Below, in pieces: positions 43,357-52,487 of a stretch of 64,000 nucleotides of DNA (its first letter is position 1; each line of letters opens with the position of its first letter). The DNA is taken from contig NZ_MWUM01000012.1 in the NCBI RefSeq assembly GCF_002028455.1, positions 1-64,000 of the forward strand, in the 5' to 3' direction. Position numbers and translations under genes: made by a program. The notes below the pieces were generated by a model. It searched no databases. It saw nothing but the letters and a program-made list of their open reading frames with translations, and was not told where the DNA came from. The stretch comes from Zoogloea sp. LCSB751 (lineage in GTDB: Bacteria > Pseudomonadota > Gammaproteobacteria > Burkholderiales > Rhodocyclaceae).

Positions 43357-44265
43357 TTACTTCAGCGCGGCCAGCAGGCGCCGGAGGGTATCGTCGAAGA
43401 GGCCGAACAGGTCTCCCGCTTCGGCGTCTCCGCCGACGGTGAACGGCAACACGACGACCGGCACATGCGCCCGCTCACCCAGCCATTCCGACGCGGTGGG
43501 CCGGGCGTAGGCGGCCCGCAGGATCAGGCGTGCCGGCGTTGCCTTCTGACGCTCGAGGATACCCGCCAGATGGGCGCTGGATGGCTCCACACCCGGTTTC
43601 GGCTCGAGCGCACCGAGCTCCTTCAGACCGAGCCAGTCGGCCAGGTAAGGAAAGGAACGATGCTGAACCCACACGGGCACGCCCCGCAAAGGCACGGCAG
43701 CCTGCTCCCAACGGACCAGGGCAGCCTTCCAGCGCTCGCTGAAGCGGGCCAGGCCGGCCTTGTAGGCGGCGGCGTTGGCGGGATCCAGCTGAGTCAGCCG
43801 GACAGTCAGCGCATCGGCCACCTTCAGAAGGTTGCGCGGATCGGTCTGGATGTGGGGATTGCCGCCCGGATGGACGTCACCGTCAGCCCGGTCGAGACGC
43901 GCCGGCACCTCCAGCAGGCGGACCGCCGAAGCAGCCTCGAAATAGCCCGCTTGCCCCGGCTGGATCGACGCATTGCCGGCTTCCCGCAAGACCACCGGCA
44001 ACCAGCCGACCTCCAGCTCGGCACCGGTGGCGATCACCAGCTGGGTGCTGCGGGCACGAGCGATCAACGAAGGCTTGGCCTCGATGCGGTGCGGATCCTG
44101 CAGCGCATTGGTGGCGGCAAACACATTCACCTTGTCGCCACCGATCTCCCGGGCCAGCGCAGCCCATTCGGGCACCGTGGCGAAGACGTTGAGGGCGGCC
44201 GAAGCCGGCATCGCGGCGATGACCATCAGGACGACGGCCAGACGCAGAATTGCTTTCGAAAACAT
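43357..44265 (-). CDS. Zinc/manganese-binding periplasmic protein (ZnuA type)
   Basis: A 302-residue cluster A-I binding protein with a signal peptide (AVVLMVIAAMPASA). Metal ligands by family pattern are His in DPHRIEAKPS (about 58), His in HPGGNPHIQTDP (about 138), and His in VQHRSFPYLADWLG. The His-rich charged loop of many ZnuA proteins is absent, replaced by the short GDVHPGG. GGAG and AAGG lie before the ATG at 44265. It heads the ABC genes, 10 bases before the ATPase. Confidence 0.9.
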   Translation of the reverse strand: MFSKAILRLAVVLMVIAAMPASAALNVFATVPEWAALAREIGGDKVNVFAATNALQDPHRIEAKPSLIARARSTQLVIATGAELEVGWLPVVLREAGNASIQPGQAGYFEAASAVRLLEVPARLDRADGDVHPGGNPHIQTDPRNLLKVADALTVRLTQLDPANAAAYKAGLARFSERWKAALVRWEQAAVPLRGVPVWVQHRSFPYLADWLGLKELGALEPKPGVEPSSAHLAGILERQKATPARLILRAAYARPTASEWLGERAHVPVVVLPFTVGGDAEAGDLFGLFDDTLRRLLAALK

Positions 44266-44276
44266 CCTTGTGCTCC

Positions 44277-45713
44277 TCAGAACTTGTGGGCGCCGTGGGC
44301 GCCGAGGCTCATGATGTACTGCAGCCAGACTTGGTTGTCGGCTTCCCCGTTGCGCGACTGATCGCGGGCCACCTGCAGGCGCAGGCGCGAGAACTCCGAC
44401 GGCGACCAATCCACCATCGCAGACTGACGGCGTGGATCGTAGCCGGCCAGGATCGGCAGATCCCCCGCGTTGAGCGTGCCCAGGTCCGTCGTCCCGCTGC
44501 GCAGCCAGTCACCGCGCACGCCAACCCGCCACTGCGGCATGAACTGGTAGATCGCCTGCAGATAGCCGCCGGACGGACGGAAACGAACCGCCGACAGGGC
44601 AGCGGCACCGTCCGTGTCGTAGGTCAGCTCACCCGTCTCGCGGCGCTGGAAATACTCGCCCTGCAGTTTGAAATTGGTGACACTGCTGTTGCCGTTCGGT
44701 GCCCACTTGTAGACGAAATCGGCAATCCACGTCTGGCTGCGTCCCGAGAAGGCGTTGGTCACGCCGTTGTCTTCGAAGCTGCGCTCGCGCGGATTGCTGT
44801 GCACGTGGGACAGGCCTACCCGCCACGCCGACGAATCGCCGATATCGCCGCCGGCATGGGCGAAGGCCGTCCACAGGCCGGCGCCGTTGGCCTTGCGCTC
44901 GGCCCCCGGGAAACGTTCGCCGCTTGCCACTTCGGCGCCGAACTCCATGAACAGCTCCGTCGGCGCCACCCAACGCAGTTGCAGGCCATCGTTCTGCAGG
45001 CGCGGCCCGAAGAAGGCCTTGTAGGCCAGCGGCGCGTCAGTGAAGTCCCATTCGTGGGGATGCTGCTGGTTGAGGTAGCCGACGCCGGACAGGAAGCGCC
45101 CCGCCTTCAGCTTGAGGCCGGCCGGCATGGCCAGGGTCTCCACATTGACCTCCTCCACCTCGACCGTGCCCTGGCCATCGTCCTCCGCCAGCGAGAAGCG
45201 GGCATTGCCGCGGAACAGGTGGTCCACGTTGGCCGAGAAGGCCAACTCCGACTCGCCGAGGGAGAAGCCCTTGCGGGGGGGGCCGACCTCGCCGCCGGAC
45301 GGCATGAAGCCATCGATGCGATAAGACGAAGGATCGCGCTGCAGGCGCGTGAACTTGCTGTCGAGGATCAGCGACACCGCCGGATTGAAGGCGCTTTCGC
45401 CGGTGGGACGGCGGGCTACGCTGTCGGCAGCGGCCTGGGCCTCGGCGGCCCGGCTCTCCACCTGCACGACGGATCGGGCCACCGCGCTGGCAGTCGTACC
45501 AGCCTCCGCGGCGGTCGCCGCCGCCCGGCTTGCCTGCTGCTCGGTTTCGGCCAGGCGCTGCTCGAGGGCCTGGATGCGTTGTTCATAGGATTGGCGCAGC
45601 TCGCGCAACTGTTCGCGGAGCTGCTTCAGGTCGGCGTCGGTCGCCGCGGAAGCCGCGGCAGGAAAGGCCGCGGCCAGGGCGGCACACAGCACACCCGGTC
45701 GTACGAAAGTCAT
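44277..45713 (-). CDS. Outer-membrane beta-barrel protein with N-terminal coiled coil
   Basis: A 478-residue exported protein: signal peptide ending AAASAA, a coiled coil (about 27-95, LKQLREQLRELRQSYEQRI), then a beta-rich domain ending in Phe (GAHKF), as outer-membrane barrels do. It lacks a TonB box or plug, so it is porin-like rather than a TonB receptor. It is 11 bases before znuA in a zinc operon and probably provides metal entry across the outer membrane (inference). No close family name is recognised. Confidence 0.8.
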   Translation of the reverse strand: MTFVRPGVLCAALAAAFPAAASAATDADLKQLREQLRELRQSYEQRIQALEQRLAETEQQASRAAATAAEAGTTASAVARSVVQVESRAAEAQAAADSVARRPTGESAFNPAVSLILDSKFTRLQRDPSSYRIDGFMPSGGEVGPPRKGFSLGESELAFSANVDHLFRGNARFSLAEDDGQGTVEVEEVNVETLAMPAGLKLKAGRFLSGVGYLNQQHPHEWDFTDAPLAYKAFFGPRLQNDGLQLRWVAPTELFMEFGAEVASGERFPGAERKANGAGLWTAFAHAGGDIGDSSAWRVGLSHVHSNPRERSFEDNGVTNAFSGRSQTWIADFVYKWAPNGNSSVTNFKLQGEYFQRRETGELTYDTDGAAALSAVRFRPSGGYLQAIYQFMPQWRVGVRGDWLRSGTTDLGTLNAGDLPILAGYDPRRQSAMVDWSPSEFSRLRLQVARDQSRNGEADNQVWLQYIMSLGAHGAHKF

Positions 45714-45797
45714 GGTCGGATCTCCTGGGATCGGTCCGGATAGGAATTGGCCGGCGCAACCACGTCAGGCGCACCGGTCCAGATGTCGGAAAACGGA

Positions 45798-46160
45798 TCA
45801 GGCAGGAGAGAGGGGAGGACCGCGACTGTGGGGGCGCGGCAGACGCGCCACCCGGCCGGCAACCGGGCTGTCCGCCAGCGGGGCCGGCGGCAGTGCCAAA
45901 GGCAACGGGGATGGCGGTACGGACGGCAAGGCCGACGCGAGGTCGGCGGCCGCAAGGCATAACAGGCAGCGTTCGTGGCGCTCGGCGGCGGGGACGCCAC
46001 CTTCGAAAGGCGCCGACGCTGAGCTGGATTCGTCACGGGCGAGACCAGCCAGTTCGCCGACGTGACTGAGGGCGTGGGCCGCCGCAAAAACCTGGGCGCA
46101 GACCAGCAACAGCGCCAGCACGCTGCGGAACAGGGTGGAGGGACGACCGCCGAAGCGCAT
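45798..46160 (-). CDS. Small His/Cys protein, DUF2946-like
   Basis: A 120-residue secreted or membrane-anchored protein with an N-terminal helix (LALLLVCAQVFAAAHALSH). A conserved-looking metal motif follows: HALSHVGE and ERHERCLLCLAA, like DUF2946 proteins with their H...C-x-x-C signature. The C-terminus is Pro/Ala-rich. Its start overlaps the COG0523 stop by one base. The function is unknown; a periplasmic metal-binding role fits the location. Confidence 0.7.
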   Translation of the reverse strand: MRFGGRPSTLFRSVLALLLVCAQVFAAAHALSHVGELAGLARDESSSASAPFEGGVPAAERHERCLLCLAAADLASALPSVPPSPLPLALPPAPLADSPVAGRVARLPRPHSRGPPLSPA

Positions 46161-47206
46161 CAGGCGGCCGCCTTTCCAGGCTGTCGAAGCGCTGCGAAAG
46201 CCGCTTCCACGACGGTCTGGTCGAGGTCGCGCACGATGAAGACCAGCCGCGTGCGGCGGTCGCCGTCAGGCCAGGCCGGCAAATCGGTTTCGGGATAGCG
46301 CAGATGGTGCACGCACTGCACGACCCGCGGCGCACGCTCGTCCCGCACATTGACGACGCCCTTGATGCGCAGCAGTTGCGGTCCGTGGTCGGTCTGCAGG
46401 AGATCGAGGGCCGCCGAGAAATCCCCCCATGCCACCGGCGTGTCGAGACTCACGACGAAGGTCCGAACAGCCTCGTCATGGCGTACCGCGGCCCTGGCAC
46501 GGGCATAGGGACTCGTGCGGCAGGAGGCACGCACGGCCTCCTCGGCCAGCCAGCGGGTCACCGCGGCGGGGGTGGCCTCGTTGCGTAGGCCGCAATCGAC
46601 GACTGACGCCGGCTCGACACGGCCCGCCACGGCACGGATCTGCCCGGCCCCCGGATTGAGCACCGACAGACGCACCGCCAGCGCATCGACCGCCGACGCC
46701 TCGGCGAGATCGCACTTGGCGATCACCAGGCGATCCGCGAGGGCCACCTGCTTGGCAGCTTCTGGACGACGAGCCAGCTGATCGAGCCCGAACTGGGCAT
46801 CCACCACCGTAACCACGCCATCCAGGCGATAGCGCTCGGCGATGAAGAAATCCCACATCAGAGTGAATATCACCGGCGCCGGATCCGCCAGGCCGGTCGT
46901 TTCGATGATGACGCGCGCCAGGGCCGGCAACTGACGGCGCAGGCGGCGCATGAAGAGGTCGCGCAGTGCGCGGGCCAGATCGCCACGCACCGCACAGCAG
47001 ATGCAGCCCGATTCGAGCAGGACGAGATTTTCGTCGAGACGCTCGACGAGCAGATGATCGATCGGCTCCGCACCAAACTCGTTCATCAGCACCACGCTGC
47101 CGGCCATTTCGGGGCAGCGCAGCAACTGATTGAGGAGCGTGGTCTTGCCTGCTCCCAGGAAACCGGTAAGCAGGGTGACAGAGATGCGGTTTGCCGAAAC
47201 GCTCAT
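46160..47206 (-). CDS. COG0523 (CobW/ZNG1-like) GTPase, zinc metallochaperone
   Basis: A 348-residue G3E GTPase. Walker A GFLGAGKTT (about 15), NEFGAEPID, the metal-binding C-x-C-C motif GCICCAVR (about 67), and the base-specific AKCD are readable. A CobW C-terminal domain follows (about 245-345). Relatives linked to zinc starvation insert zinc into client enzymes. Sitting between dksA and a zinc importer strongly suggests that role here. Confidence 0.9.
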   Translation of the reverse strand: MSVSANRISVTLLTGFLGAGKTTLLNQLLRCPEMAGSVVLMNEFGAEPIDHLLVERLDENLVLLESGCICCAVRGDLARALRDLFMRRLRRQLPALARVIIETTGLADPAPVIFTLMWDFFIAERYRLDGVVTVVDAQFGLDQLARRPEAAKQVALADRLVIAKCDLAEASAVDALAVRLSVLNPGAGQIRAVAGRVEPASVVDCGLRNEATPAAVTRWLAEEAVRASCRTSPYARARAAVRHDEAVRTFVVSLDTPVAWGDFSAALDLLQTDHGPQLLRIKGVVNVRDERAPRVVQCVHHLRYPETDLPAWPDGDRRTRLVFIVRDLDQTVVEAAFAALRQPGKAAA

Positions 47207-47251
47207 GAAATCAGGAACAGCCCCACCTTGCAGCAGGGCCTCCGGAGCAGC

Positions 47252-47686
47252 TTATTCTCCGTACAGCTTCTGAGTCCGCTCGCGGCGCTCCTGCGCATCG
47301 ATCGACAAGGTTGCCGTCGGACGGGCCAGCAGCCGGCCGATCCCGATCGGATCACCGGTCTCCTCGCACCAGCCGTACTCGCCTTCGGCGATACGGCCAA
47401 GGGCCTCGTCGATCTTCTTCAGAAGCTTGCGCTCACGATCGCGCACGCGCAGTTCGAGCGCATGTTCTTCCTCTACCGTGGCCCGATCGGCGGGGTCGGC
47501 CACCAGTTCGTTCTCACGCAGGTTGGCGCCCGTGCTGGCAGCGTTCTCGAGAAGCTCTTCACGCATCCTGGTGAGACGGTCCCGGAAGAACTCCAGCTGG
47601 GCCGGGTTCATGTAATCGTCTTCCGGCATGGCCAGAATTTCGGCCTCGGTAAGCAGCTTCTCATTGCTTGTCGTGGTTGCAACCAT
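47252..47686 (-). CDS. dksA: RNA polymerase-binding factor DksA, degenerate zinc finger
   Basis: A 144-residue DksA. The coiled-coil tip that enters the secondary channel is intact (DPADRATVEEE, Asp65 and Asp68). The finger reads YGWCEETGD and ARPTATLSIDAQ: of the four zinc cysteines only Cys107 remains, the others being Thr110, Ser128 and Ala131. This pattern is known from alpha- and betaproteobacterial DksA and the zinc-independent DksA2, and such proteins fold without zinc. It lies at the head of the zinc cluster, GGAGG before the ATG. Confidence 0.93.
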   Translation of the reverse strand: MVATTTSNEKLLTEAEILAMPEDDYMNPAQLEFFRDRLTRMREELLENAASTGANLRENELVADPADRATVEEEHALELRVRDRERKLLKKIDEALGRIAEGEYGWCEETGDPIGIGRLLARPTATLSIDAQERRERTQKLYGE

Positions 47687-47995
47687 GTCTCATTCCTCCC
47701 ATGAATCGACTGTCGGGCCCGGGTGCCGATGGCCATCCCGAATGTCAGCCCTTTTCGCGACTCTCGCAAGATACGTGGCCCATTGCCACGATCCGCCCAT
47801 CACGCACAGACTTGCCTGCACATTAACCAATGCACGAAACGCACCAGTTTTCATCAAGGTCGCGATTCTATGCACAGGATCACTGCAATTACAACGGCAC
47901 CTAGCCGGTCGCCGGTCACTCCACACCTACATTCTGAAACACTGATTCGCCACAGGCGCTATAGCCGTAGCCCTTCCCTGCGGTAAAATGCTGCG
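47687..47995. other. Divergent intergenic region dksA/ybgC
   Basis: A 309-base spacer holding the back-to-back promoters of the dksA-zinc cluster and the ybgC-tol operon. A TAAAAT hexamer lies just 4 bases from the ybgC ATG. I looked for a Zur-type palindrome (AT-rich, GTTATA-like) and did not find one. No gene is visible. Confidence 0.5.
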
Positions 47996-48454
47996 ATGCA
48001 CGCATCGACCCCCCCCGCTCCGGTTGAGGGCAAGAGGCTCTTTTCGCTGCCGGTCCGGGTGTACTACGAAGACACCGACGCTGGCGGCGTCGTCTATTAC
48101 GCCAACTACCTCAAGTTCTGCGAGCGCGCCCGCACCGAGGTTTTGCGGGCTGCAGGTTTCGAGCAAAACCGCCTGCTTGCCGAGCAGGATATCTTATTTG
48201 TGGTGCGCGCCGTACAGGCAGACTACCTGCGTTCCGCAGCCCTCGACGACCTGCTCGAAGTCAGGACCACCATCGCCAGGCTCGGCCACGCCAGTTTGAA
48301 CTTCGTCCAGCAGATTTGCTGCGGAGGCAAGACGATTTTCGCGGCACACATCACGATCGCCTGCATCCGCGCCAGCACCAAACGCCCCACCCCGATCCCC
48401 TCCGCCGTACGCGCCCTGTTCGCCACTTTGGTTGAAACCGATGAACGTCACTGA
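47996..48454 (+). CDS. ybgC: Tol-Pal system acyl-CoA thioesterase YbgC
   Basis: A 152-residue hotdog-fold thioesterase. The active-site block VYYEDTDAGGVVYYANYLKF is diagnostic (Asp is the catalytic residue), followed by CERARTEVLRAAGF. It acts on acyl-CoA or acyl-ACP, tied to phospholipid metabolism at the division site. It is first in the Tol operon, overlapping tolQ by 14 bases. Confidence 0.94.
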   Translation: MHASTPPAPVEGKRLFSLPVRVYYEDTDAGGVVYYANYLKFCERARTEVLRAAGFEQNRLLAEQDILFVVRAVQADYLRSAALDDLLEVRTTIARLGHASLNFVQQICCGGKTIFAAHITIACIRASTKRPTPIPSAVRALFATLVETDERH

Positions 48455-49115
48455 AGACCTTTCCATCCTGTCCCTGATCGCCAACGCCAGCCTGCTCGTC
48501 AAGCTCGTGATGGCCGTCCTAGGCACCGTTTCCTTCATGTCCTGGTACTGGATCTTCCGCAAGTGGTTCCAGATCCGCGACGCCAAGAAGAAGACCGACC
48601 TCTTCGAGCGCGATTTCTGGAGCGGCGGCGACCTCAACGCCCTGTACCAGAGCGCCGCCACCAGCCGTCACGAGGCGGCCGGCATGGAACGCATCTTCGA
48701 AGCCGGCTACCGGGAGTTCGCCAAGCTGCGCGGCAAGAACCTCGATCACGGCGCCATCATGGACGGTGCCCGCCGCGCCATGCGTGCCACCTACCAGCGT
48801 GAAGTCGACGACCTGGAAGCCCATCTGGCCTTTCTCGCCTCCGTGGGCTCCGTATCACCCTATGTCGGCCTGTTCGGCACCGTGTGGGGGATCATGAACG
48901 CTTTCCGCGGCCTATCCAACGTCGGTTCGGCCACCCTCGCCCACGTGGCACCGGGCATCGCCGAGGCCCTCGTCGCCACGGCCATCGGTCTTTTCGCGGC
49001 AATCCCGGCGGTGGTGGCCTACAACCGCTTCGCCCACGACATCGACCGCATCGCGATCCGCTTCGAGAGCTTCACCGAGGAATTCCTGAACATCCTCCAG
49101 CGCCAGCAGCGCTGA
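48441..49115 (+). CDS. tolQ: TolQ inner-membrane proton channel subunit
   Basis: A 224-residue, three-helix MotA/TolQ/ExbB protein. SVSPYVGLFGTVWGIMNAF and the IAEALVATAIGLFAAIPAVV stretch line the proton path. It energises TolA with TolR. The ATG at 48441 gives MNVTEDLSIL; an in-frame TTG nine bases earlier is less likely. Confidence 0.96.
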   Translation: MNVTEDLSILSLIANASLLVKLVMAVLGTVSFMSWYWIFRKWFQIRDAKKKTDLFERDFWSGGDLNALYQSAATSRHEAAGMERIFEAGYREFAKLRGKNLDHGAIMDGARRAMRATYQREVDDLEAHLAFLASVGSVSPYVGLFGTVWGIMNAFRGLSNVGSATLAHVAPGIAEALVATAIGLFAAIPAVVAYNRFAHDIDRIAIRFESFTEEFLNILQRQQR

Positions 49116-49131
49116 CCGGAGCCCCGCCGCC

Positions 49132-49545
49132 ATGCGTCAACGCCGCCTGATGAACCAGATCAACGTCGTGCCCTACATCGACGTGATGCTGGTGCTGCTC
49201 GTCATCTTCATGGTCACCGCACCGATGATCCAGTCCGGCTCGGTGAATCTTCCCAGCGTGGACAAGGTTCCCGCCCCGCCCGCCGACGCGATGATCGTCA
49301 AGGTCAAGCCGGATGGCGAGCTGAGCCTGCGCGCCTCCAGCAACGCCCCTGAAAAAAGCTTCAACCGCCAGGACTTGATCGCCGAAGTGCAATCCATCGT
49401 GTCAGCCAATCCCGGCCAACCGGTGGTCATCGCCGCGGACAAGAGCGTCAAGTACGAACAGGTGATGAATACCCTCAACGACCTGCGTAATGCAGGCGTC
49501 AACAAGGTCGGCCTGCAAACCCAGGTCGGCAAGTCCGCCCAATGA
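49132..49545 (+). CDS. tolR: TolR
   Basis: A 137-residue ExbD/TolR protein with one membrane helix containing the proton-carrying Asp (NVVPYIDVMLVLLVIFMV) and a periplasmic dimerisation domain. It starts 16 bases after tolQ and overlaps tolA (AATGA). Confidence 0.96.
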   Translation: MRQRRLMNQINVVPYIDVMLVLLVIFMVTAPMIQSGSVNLPSVDKVPAPPADAMIVKVKPDGELSLRASSNAPEKSFNRQDLIAEVQSIVSANPGQPVVIAADKSVKYEQVMNTLNDLRNAGVNKVGLQTQVGKSAQ

Positions 49546-50576
49546 ATCCTGCCCCACCCGCCAACGAACGGGGCAAATGGGCGTCCCTGCTGCTCGCGGC
49601 GGCGGTGCACATCGCCCTGGGCCTGTTCCTTTTCTACGGGGTCCGCTGGCAGAACCGCCTGCAGGAAACCGTGGAAGTGGATCTGGTCGGCGCCCCGCTC
49701 CCCGCTGCGGCACCGCCCGCCCCACCCCCGCCACCTCCCCCGCCCCCTGCGGAAGAGGAGGCGCCGGCCCGTCCGGTCCGCCCGACACCGCCTCGGCCAC
49801 GGGAGTCCAGGTCTGCCCCGGAAGCGGAGCACCAGCCTCCCGCACGCAAGCAGCCGGACATCGCGATCAAGGCGCCCGAGCCCAAGAAGCAGCCGCCCAA
49901 ACCCGAACCGAAGCCGGAGCCCAAACCGGACCCCAAACCCGAGCCCAAAAAGAAGCCCGAGCTGAAACCGGAACCCAAGCCCGAACCCAAACCGGAGCCA
50001 AAGAAAAAGTCCGAGCCCGAACCGAAAAAACCCGAGCCCAAGAAGCCCGAACCGGAACCCAAACCGAAGACCGAGGCCAAGCCTGAGCCGTCCAAGGCAG
50101 ACAAACCCGCCAAGCCGGTGGATAAGAACGTCAAGACCGACAAGAACTCCAAGTCGGAGGCCGAGCACAGCCGTGAGCTGGAAGATCGCCGGATGCGTGA
50201 GCTGATGGCCCGCGACAGCGAGAACGCCAGCCAGAGCAAGCAGATCCAGGAGGAGCTTGCGCGGGTTGCCGGGGCCAAAGCCAGTGCGGCACGCAGCAAG
50301 GCCATCGAGGCCTACATCGAGAAGATCCGCGCAAAGGTGAAGGGCAACATCGTGCTGCCGCCCGGCGTCAGCGGCGATCCGTTCGCCCTGTTCTATGTGG
50401 ACCAACTGCCCGACGGCTCGGTGATCGAGGTACGCCTGAAGCGCTCCACCGGCAACGCGCAGCTCGATGGGGCCATCGAGCGGGCGATCCAGAAATCCAG
50501 CCCGCTGCCCAAGCCGGACAAGCCTGAACTGTTCAACCGTACGCTTGAGCTGAAGTTCTATCCGCTCCGCGACTAA
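49542..50576 (+). CDS. tolA: TolA
   Basis: A 344-residue protein that links the inner-membrane motor to Pal and TolB: N-terminal anchor (about 12-32, LLLAAAVHIALGLFLFYGV), a long domain II of Pro-Lys-Glu repeats (about 90-205, KPEPKPEPK pattern), an Ala/Lys/Glu helix, and a C-terminal TolA III domain (about 250-344) ending FYPLRD. The Pro-rich stretch just after the anchor is unusually dense (PPPPPPPP). The start is within the tolR stop. Confidence 0.94.
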   Translation: MNPAPPANERGKWASLLLAAAVHIALGLFLFYGVRWQNRLQETVEVDLVGAPLPAAAPPAPPPPPPPPPAEEEAPARPVRPTPPRPRESRSAPEAEHQPPARKQPDIAIKAPEPKKQPPKPEPKPEPKPDPKPEPKKKPELKPEPKPEPKPEPKKKSEPEPKKPEPKKPEPEPKPKTEAKPEPSKADKPAKPVDKNVKTDKNSKSEAEHSRELEDRRMRELMARDSENASQSKQIQEELARVAGAKASAARSKAIEAYIEKIRAKVKGNIVLPPGVSGDPFALFYVDQLPDGSVIEVRLKRSTGNAQLDGAIERAIQKSSPLPKPDKPELFNRTLELKFYPLRD

Positions 50577-50592
50577 CCCACGAGCCACGCCC

Positions 50593-51879
50593 ATGAATCA
50601 ACGCATCCTGACCGTCCTGCGCCGCGCCGTCCCGGGCTGCGCACTGGTCCTGGCATCCGCCATGGTCCACGCCCAGCTGGCCATCGAGATCACCGGTGCC
50701 GGCGCCAACCGCATGCCGGTGGCAATCGCCGCCTTCGAAGGCGAAAACACCCTGCCCCGCGCAGTCACCGACGTCGTCCGCGCCGACCTGGAACGCAGCG
50801 GCCTGTTCAAAATGATCGAACTCGGCCCCTCGCCGATGGGCGCCAACGCTCCGGTGGACTACGCCCGGGTCCGCTCCCGCGGCGCCGATGCAGTGGCCGT
50901 TGGGACCGTCAGCGCAAGCAGCGGCGGCCGTCACCAGGTCCAGGTGCAGCTGCACGACAGCCAGAAGCAGGTCAGCCTCGGCGGGCAGGCCATGATGATG
51001 GCTCCCAACCAGTACCGAGCCACCGGCCACCGCATCGCCGACTTTATCTACGAGAAGCTGACCGGCGAACCCGGCGTGTTCTCCACCCGCATCGCCTACG
51101 TGCTGAAGGTCGGCACGCGTTACGAGCTGCAGATCGCCGACGCCGACGGCAGCAACGCTCAGACCGCCCTCGCCTCGAAAGAGCCAATCATCTCTCCGGC
51201 CTGGTCACCGGATGGCACCCGCCTGGCCTACGTGTCCTTCGAATCCAAGAAACCGGTGGTCTACGTTCACTCCCTGGCTACCGGCCAGCGCAACGTGGCC
51301 GCCAACTTCAAGGGCTCCAACTCCGCCCCCGCCTGGGCGCCGGACGGCCGTCGCCTCGCCGTGGTCTTGACCAAGGACGGTCAGTCCCAACTCTACAGCG
51401 TGAATGCCGACGGTTCCGGCGTGCAGCGCCTCGCCTCGTCGGCCGGCATCGACACCGAACCGTCGTGGTCGATCGACGGCATGATCTACTTCACCTCCGA
51501 CCGCGGTGGCAGCCCGCAGATCTACCGTGTATCGGCCGGCGGCGGCAATGCCGAGCGGGTCACCTTCGAGGGCAGCTACAACGTGAGCCCCCGCCCGTCG
51601 CCGGACGGCAAGAGCCTGGTCTACGTGTCCCGCAACGGCGGCCGCTTCCAGATCACCATGCTCGATCTGGCCTCCCGCCAGACCCAAATCCTCACCGACA
51701 CGTCCAAGGACGAATCGCCCAGCTTCGCCCCCAACGGCCGCATGATCCTCTACGCCACCGAAACCGGCGGGCGCGGCGTGCTGGCCGCGGTGTCCGCAGA
51801 CGGTCGTGTGAAACAACGACTGTCGGTACAATCCGGCGACGTGCGCGAACCCGCCTGGGGTCCGCAGCCGCGCAACTGA
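50593..51879 (+). CDS. tolB: TolB
   Basis: A 428-residue periplasmic protein: signal peptide (ALVLASAMVHAQ), N-terminal TolB domain (about 25-165), and a six-bladed beta-propeller built from WSPDG-type repeats (AWSPDGTRLAYVSF, AWAPDGRRLAVVL, RPSPDGKSLVYVS, SFAPNGRMILYAT). It partners Pal and TolA in outer-membrane constriction. Confidence 0.97.
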   Translation: MNQRILTVLRRAVPGCALVLASAMVHAQLAIEITGAGANRMPVAIAAFEGENTLPRAVTDVVRADLERSGLFKMIELGPSPMGANAPVDYARVRSRGADAVAVGTVSASSGGRHQVQVQLHDSQKQVSLGGQAMMMAPNQYRATGHRIADFIYEKLTGEPGVFSTRIAYVLKVGTRYELQIADADGSNAQTALASKEPIISPAWSPDGTRLAYVSFESKKPVVYVHSLATGQRNVAANFKGSNSAPAWAPDGRRLAVVLTKDGQSQLYSVNADGSGVQRLASSAGIDTEPSWSIDGMIYFTSDRGGSPQIYRVSAGGGNAERVTFEGSYNVSPRPSPDGKSLVYVSRNGGRFQITMLDLASRQTQILTDTSKDESPSFAPNGRMILYATETGGRGVLAAVSADGRVKQRLSVQSGDVREPAWGPQPRN

Positions 51880-51929
51880 TACCGCCAACGGACACTCCCC
51901 AACCCGCCCGACTGCCCACGGAGCCCACC

Positions 51930-52487
51930 ATGAAGTTCGCCCGCCTCACGCTGTCCCTGATCGCCGCCGGCCTGCTGGCCGCCTGCTCGTCCGCCCCCAA
52001 GACCGACGCCGACCAGGGCGGAGCGGCAGTCGAGGAACGCTCCAGCGGCGCATCCAGCGCCGGCATCGACAACAGCCGCGTCGTGCCGGTCGATGCCGGC
52101 AGCGCCAGCGGTGCGGGCATTGCTGCGCTGAAGGATCCGAAGAGCATCCTGTCCAAGCGCAGCGTGCTGTTCGACTACGACAGCTACGTGATCAAGAGCG
52201 AGTATCAGGCGCTGATCGAGGCTCATGCCAAGTTCCTGCTCGCCAACCCGAAGATGAAGATGCTGATCCAGGGCAACACCGACGAACGGGGCAGCCGCGA
52301 ATACAACCTCGCCCTCGGCCAGAAGCGCGCCGACGCGGTGAAGAAGGCCCTGACCCTGCTCGGAGTCTCCGATGCCCAGCTCGAATCCGTCAGCCTCGGC
52401 GAAGAAAAACCCAGCTGCAGCGATTCCTCCGAATCCTGCTGGGCTGCCAACCGCCGCGGCGACATGCTCTATTCGGGTGAATTCTGA
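51930..52487 (+). CDS. pal: Peptidoglycan-associated lipoprotein Pal
   Basis: A 185-residue outer-membrane lipoprotein. The lipobox LLAAC places the lipidated cysteine at residue 19. The OmpA-like peptidoglycan-binding domain has FDYDSYVIKSEY, QGNTDERGSREYNLALGQKR and the C-terminal NRRGDMLY. It is processed by the Lgt pathway, whose lgt gene is at 9.1 kb. The ATG at 51930 is fixed by the signal peptide; its last base overlaps cpoB. Confidence 0.96.
   Translation: MKFARLTLSLIAAGLLAACSSAPKTDADQGGAAVEERSSGASSAGIDNSRVVPVDAGSASGAGIAALKDPKSILSKRSVLFDYDSYVIKSEYQALIEAHAKFLLANPKMKMLIQGNTDERGSREYNLALGQKRADAVKKALTLLGVSDAQLESVSLGEEKPSCSDSSESCWAANRRGDMLYSGEF

Noticed and set aside
49900-50110. The CCCGAACCCAAACCG-type repeat as a CRISPR or VNTR
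   Set aside because: It is in frame and encodes the Lys-Pro-Glu repeats of TolA domain II; there are no unique spacers.
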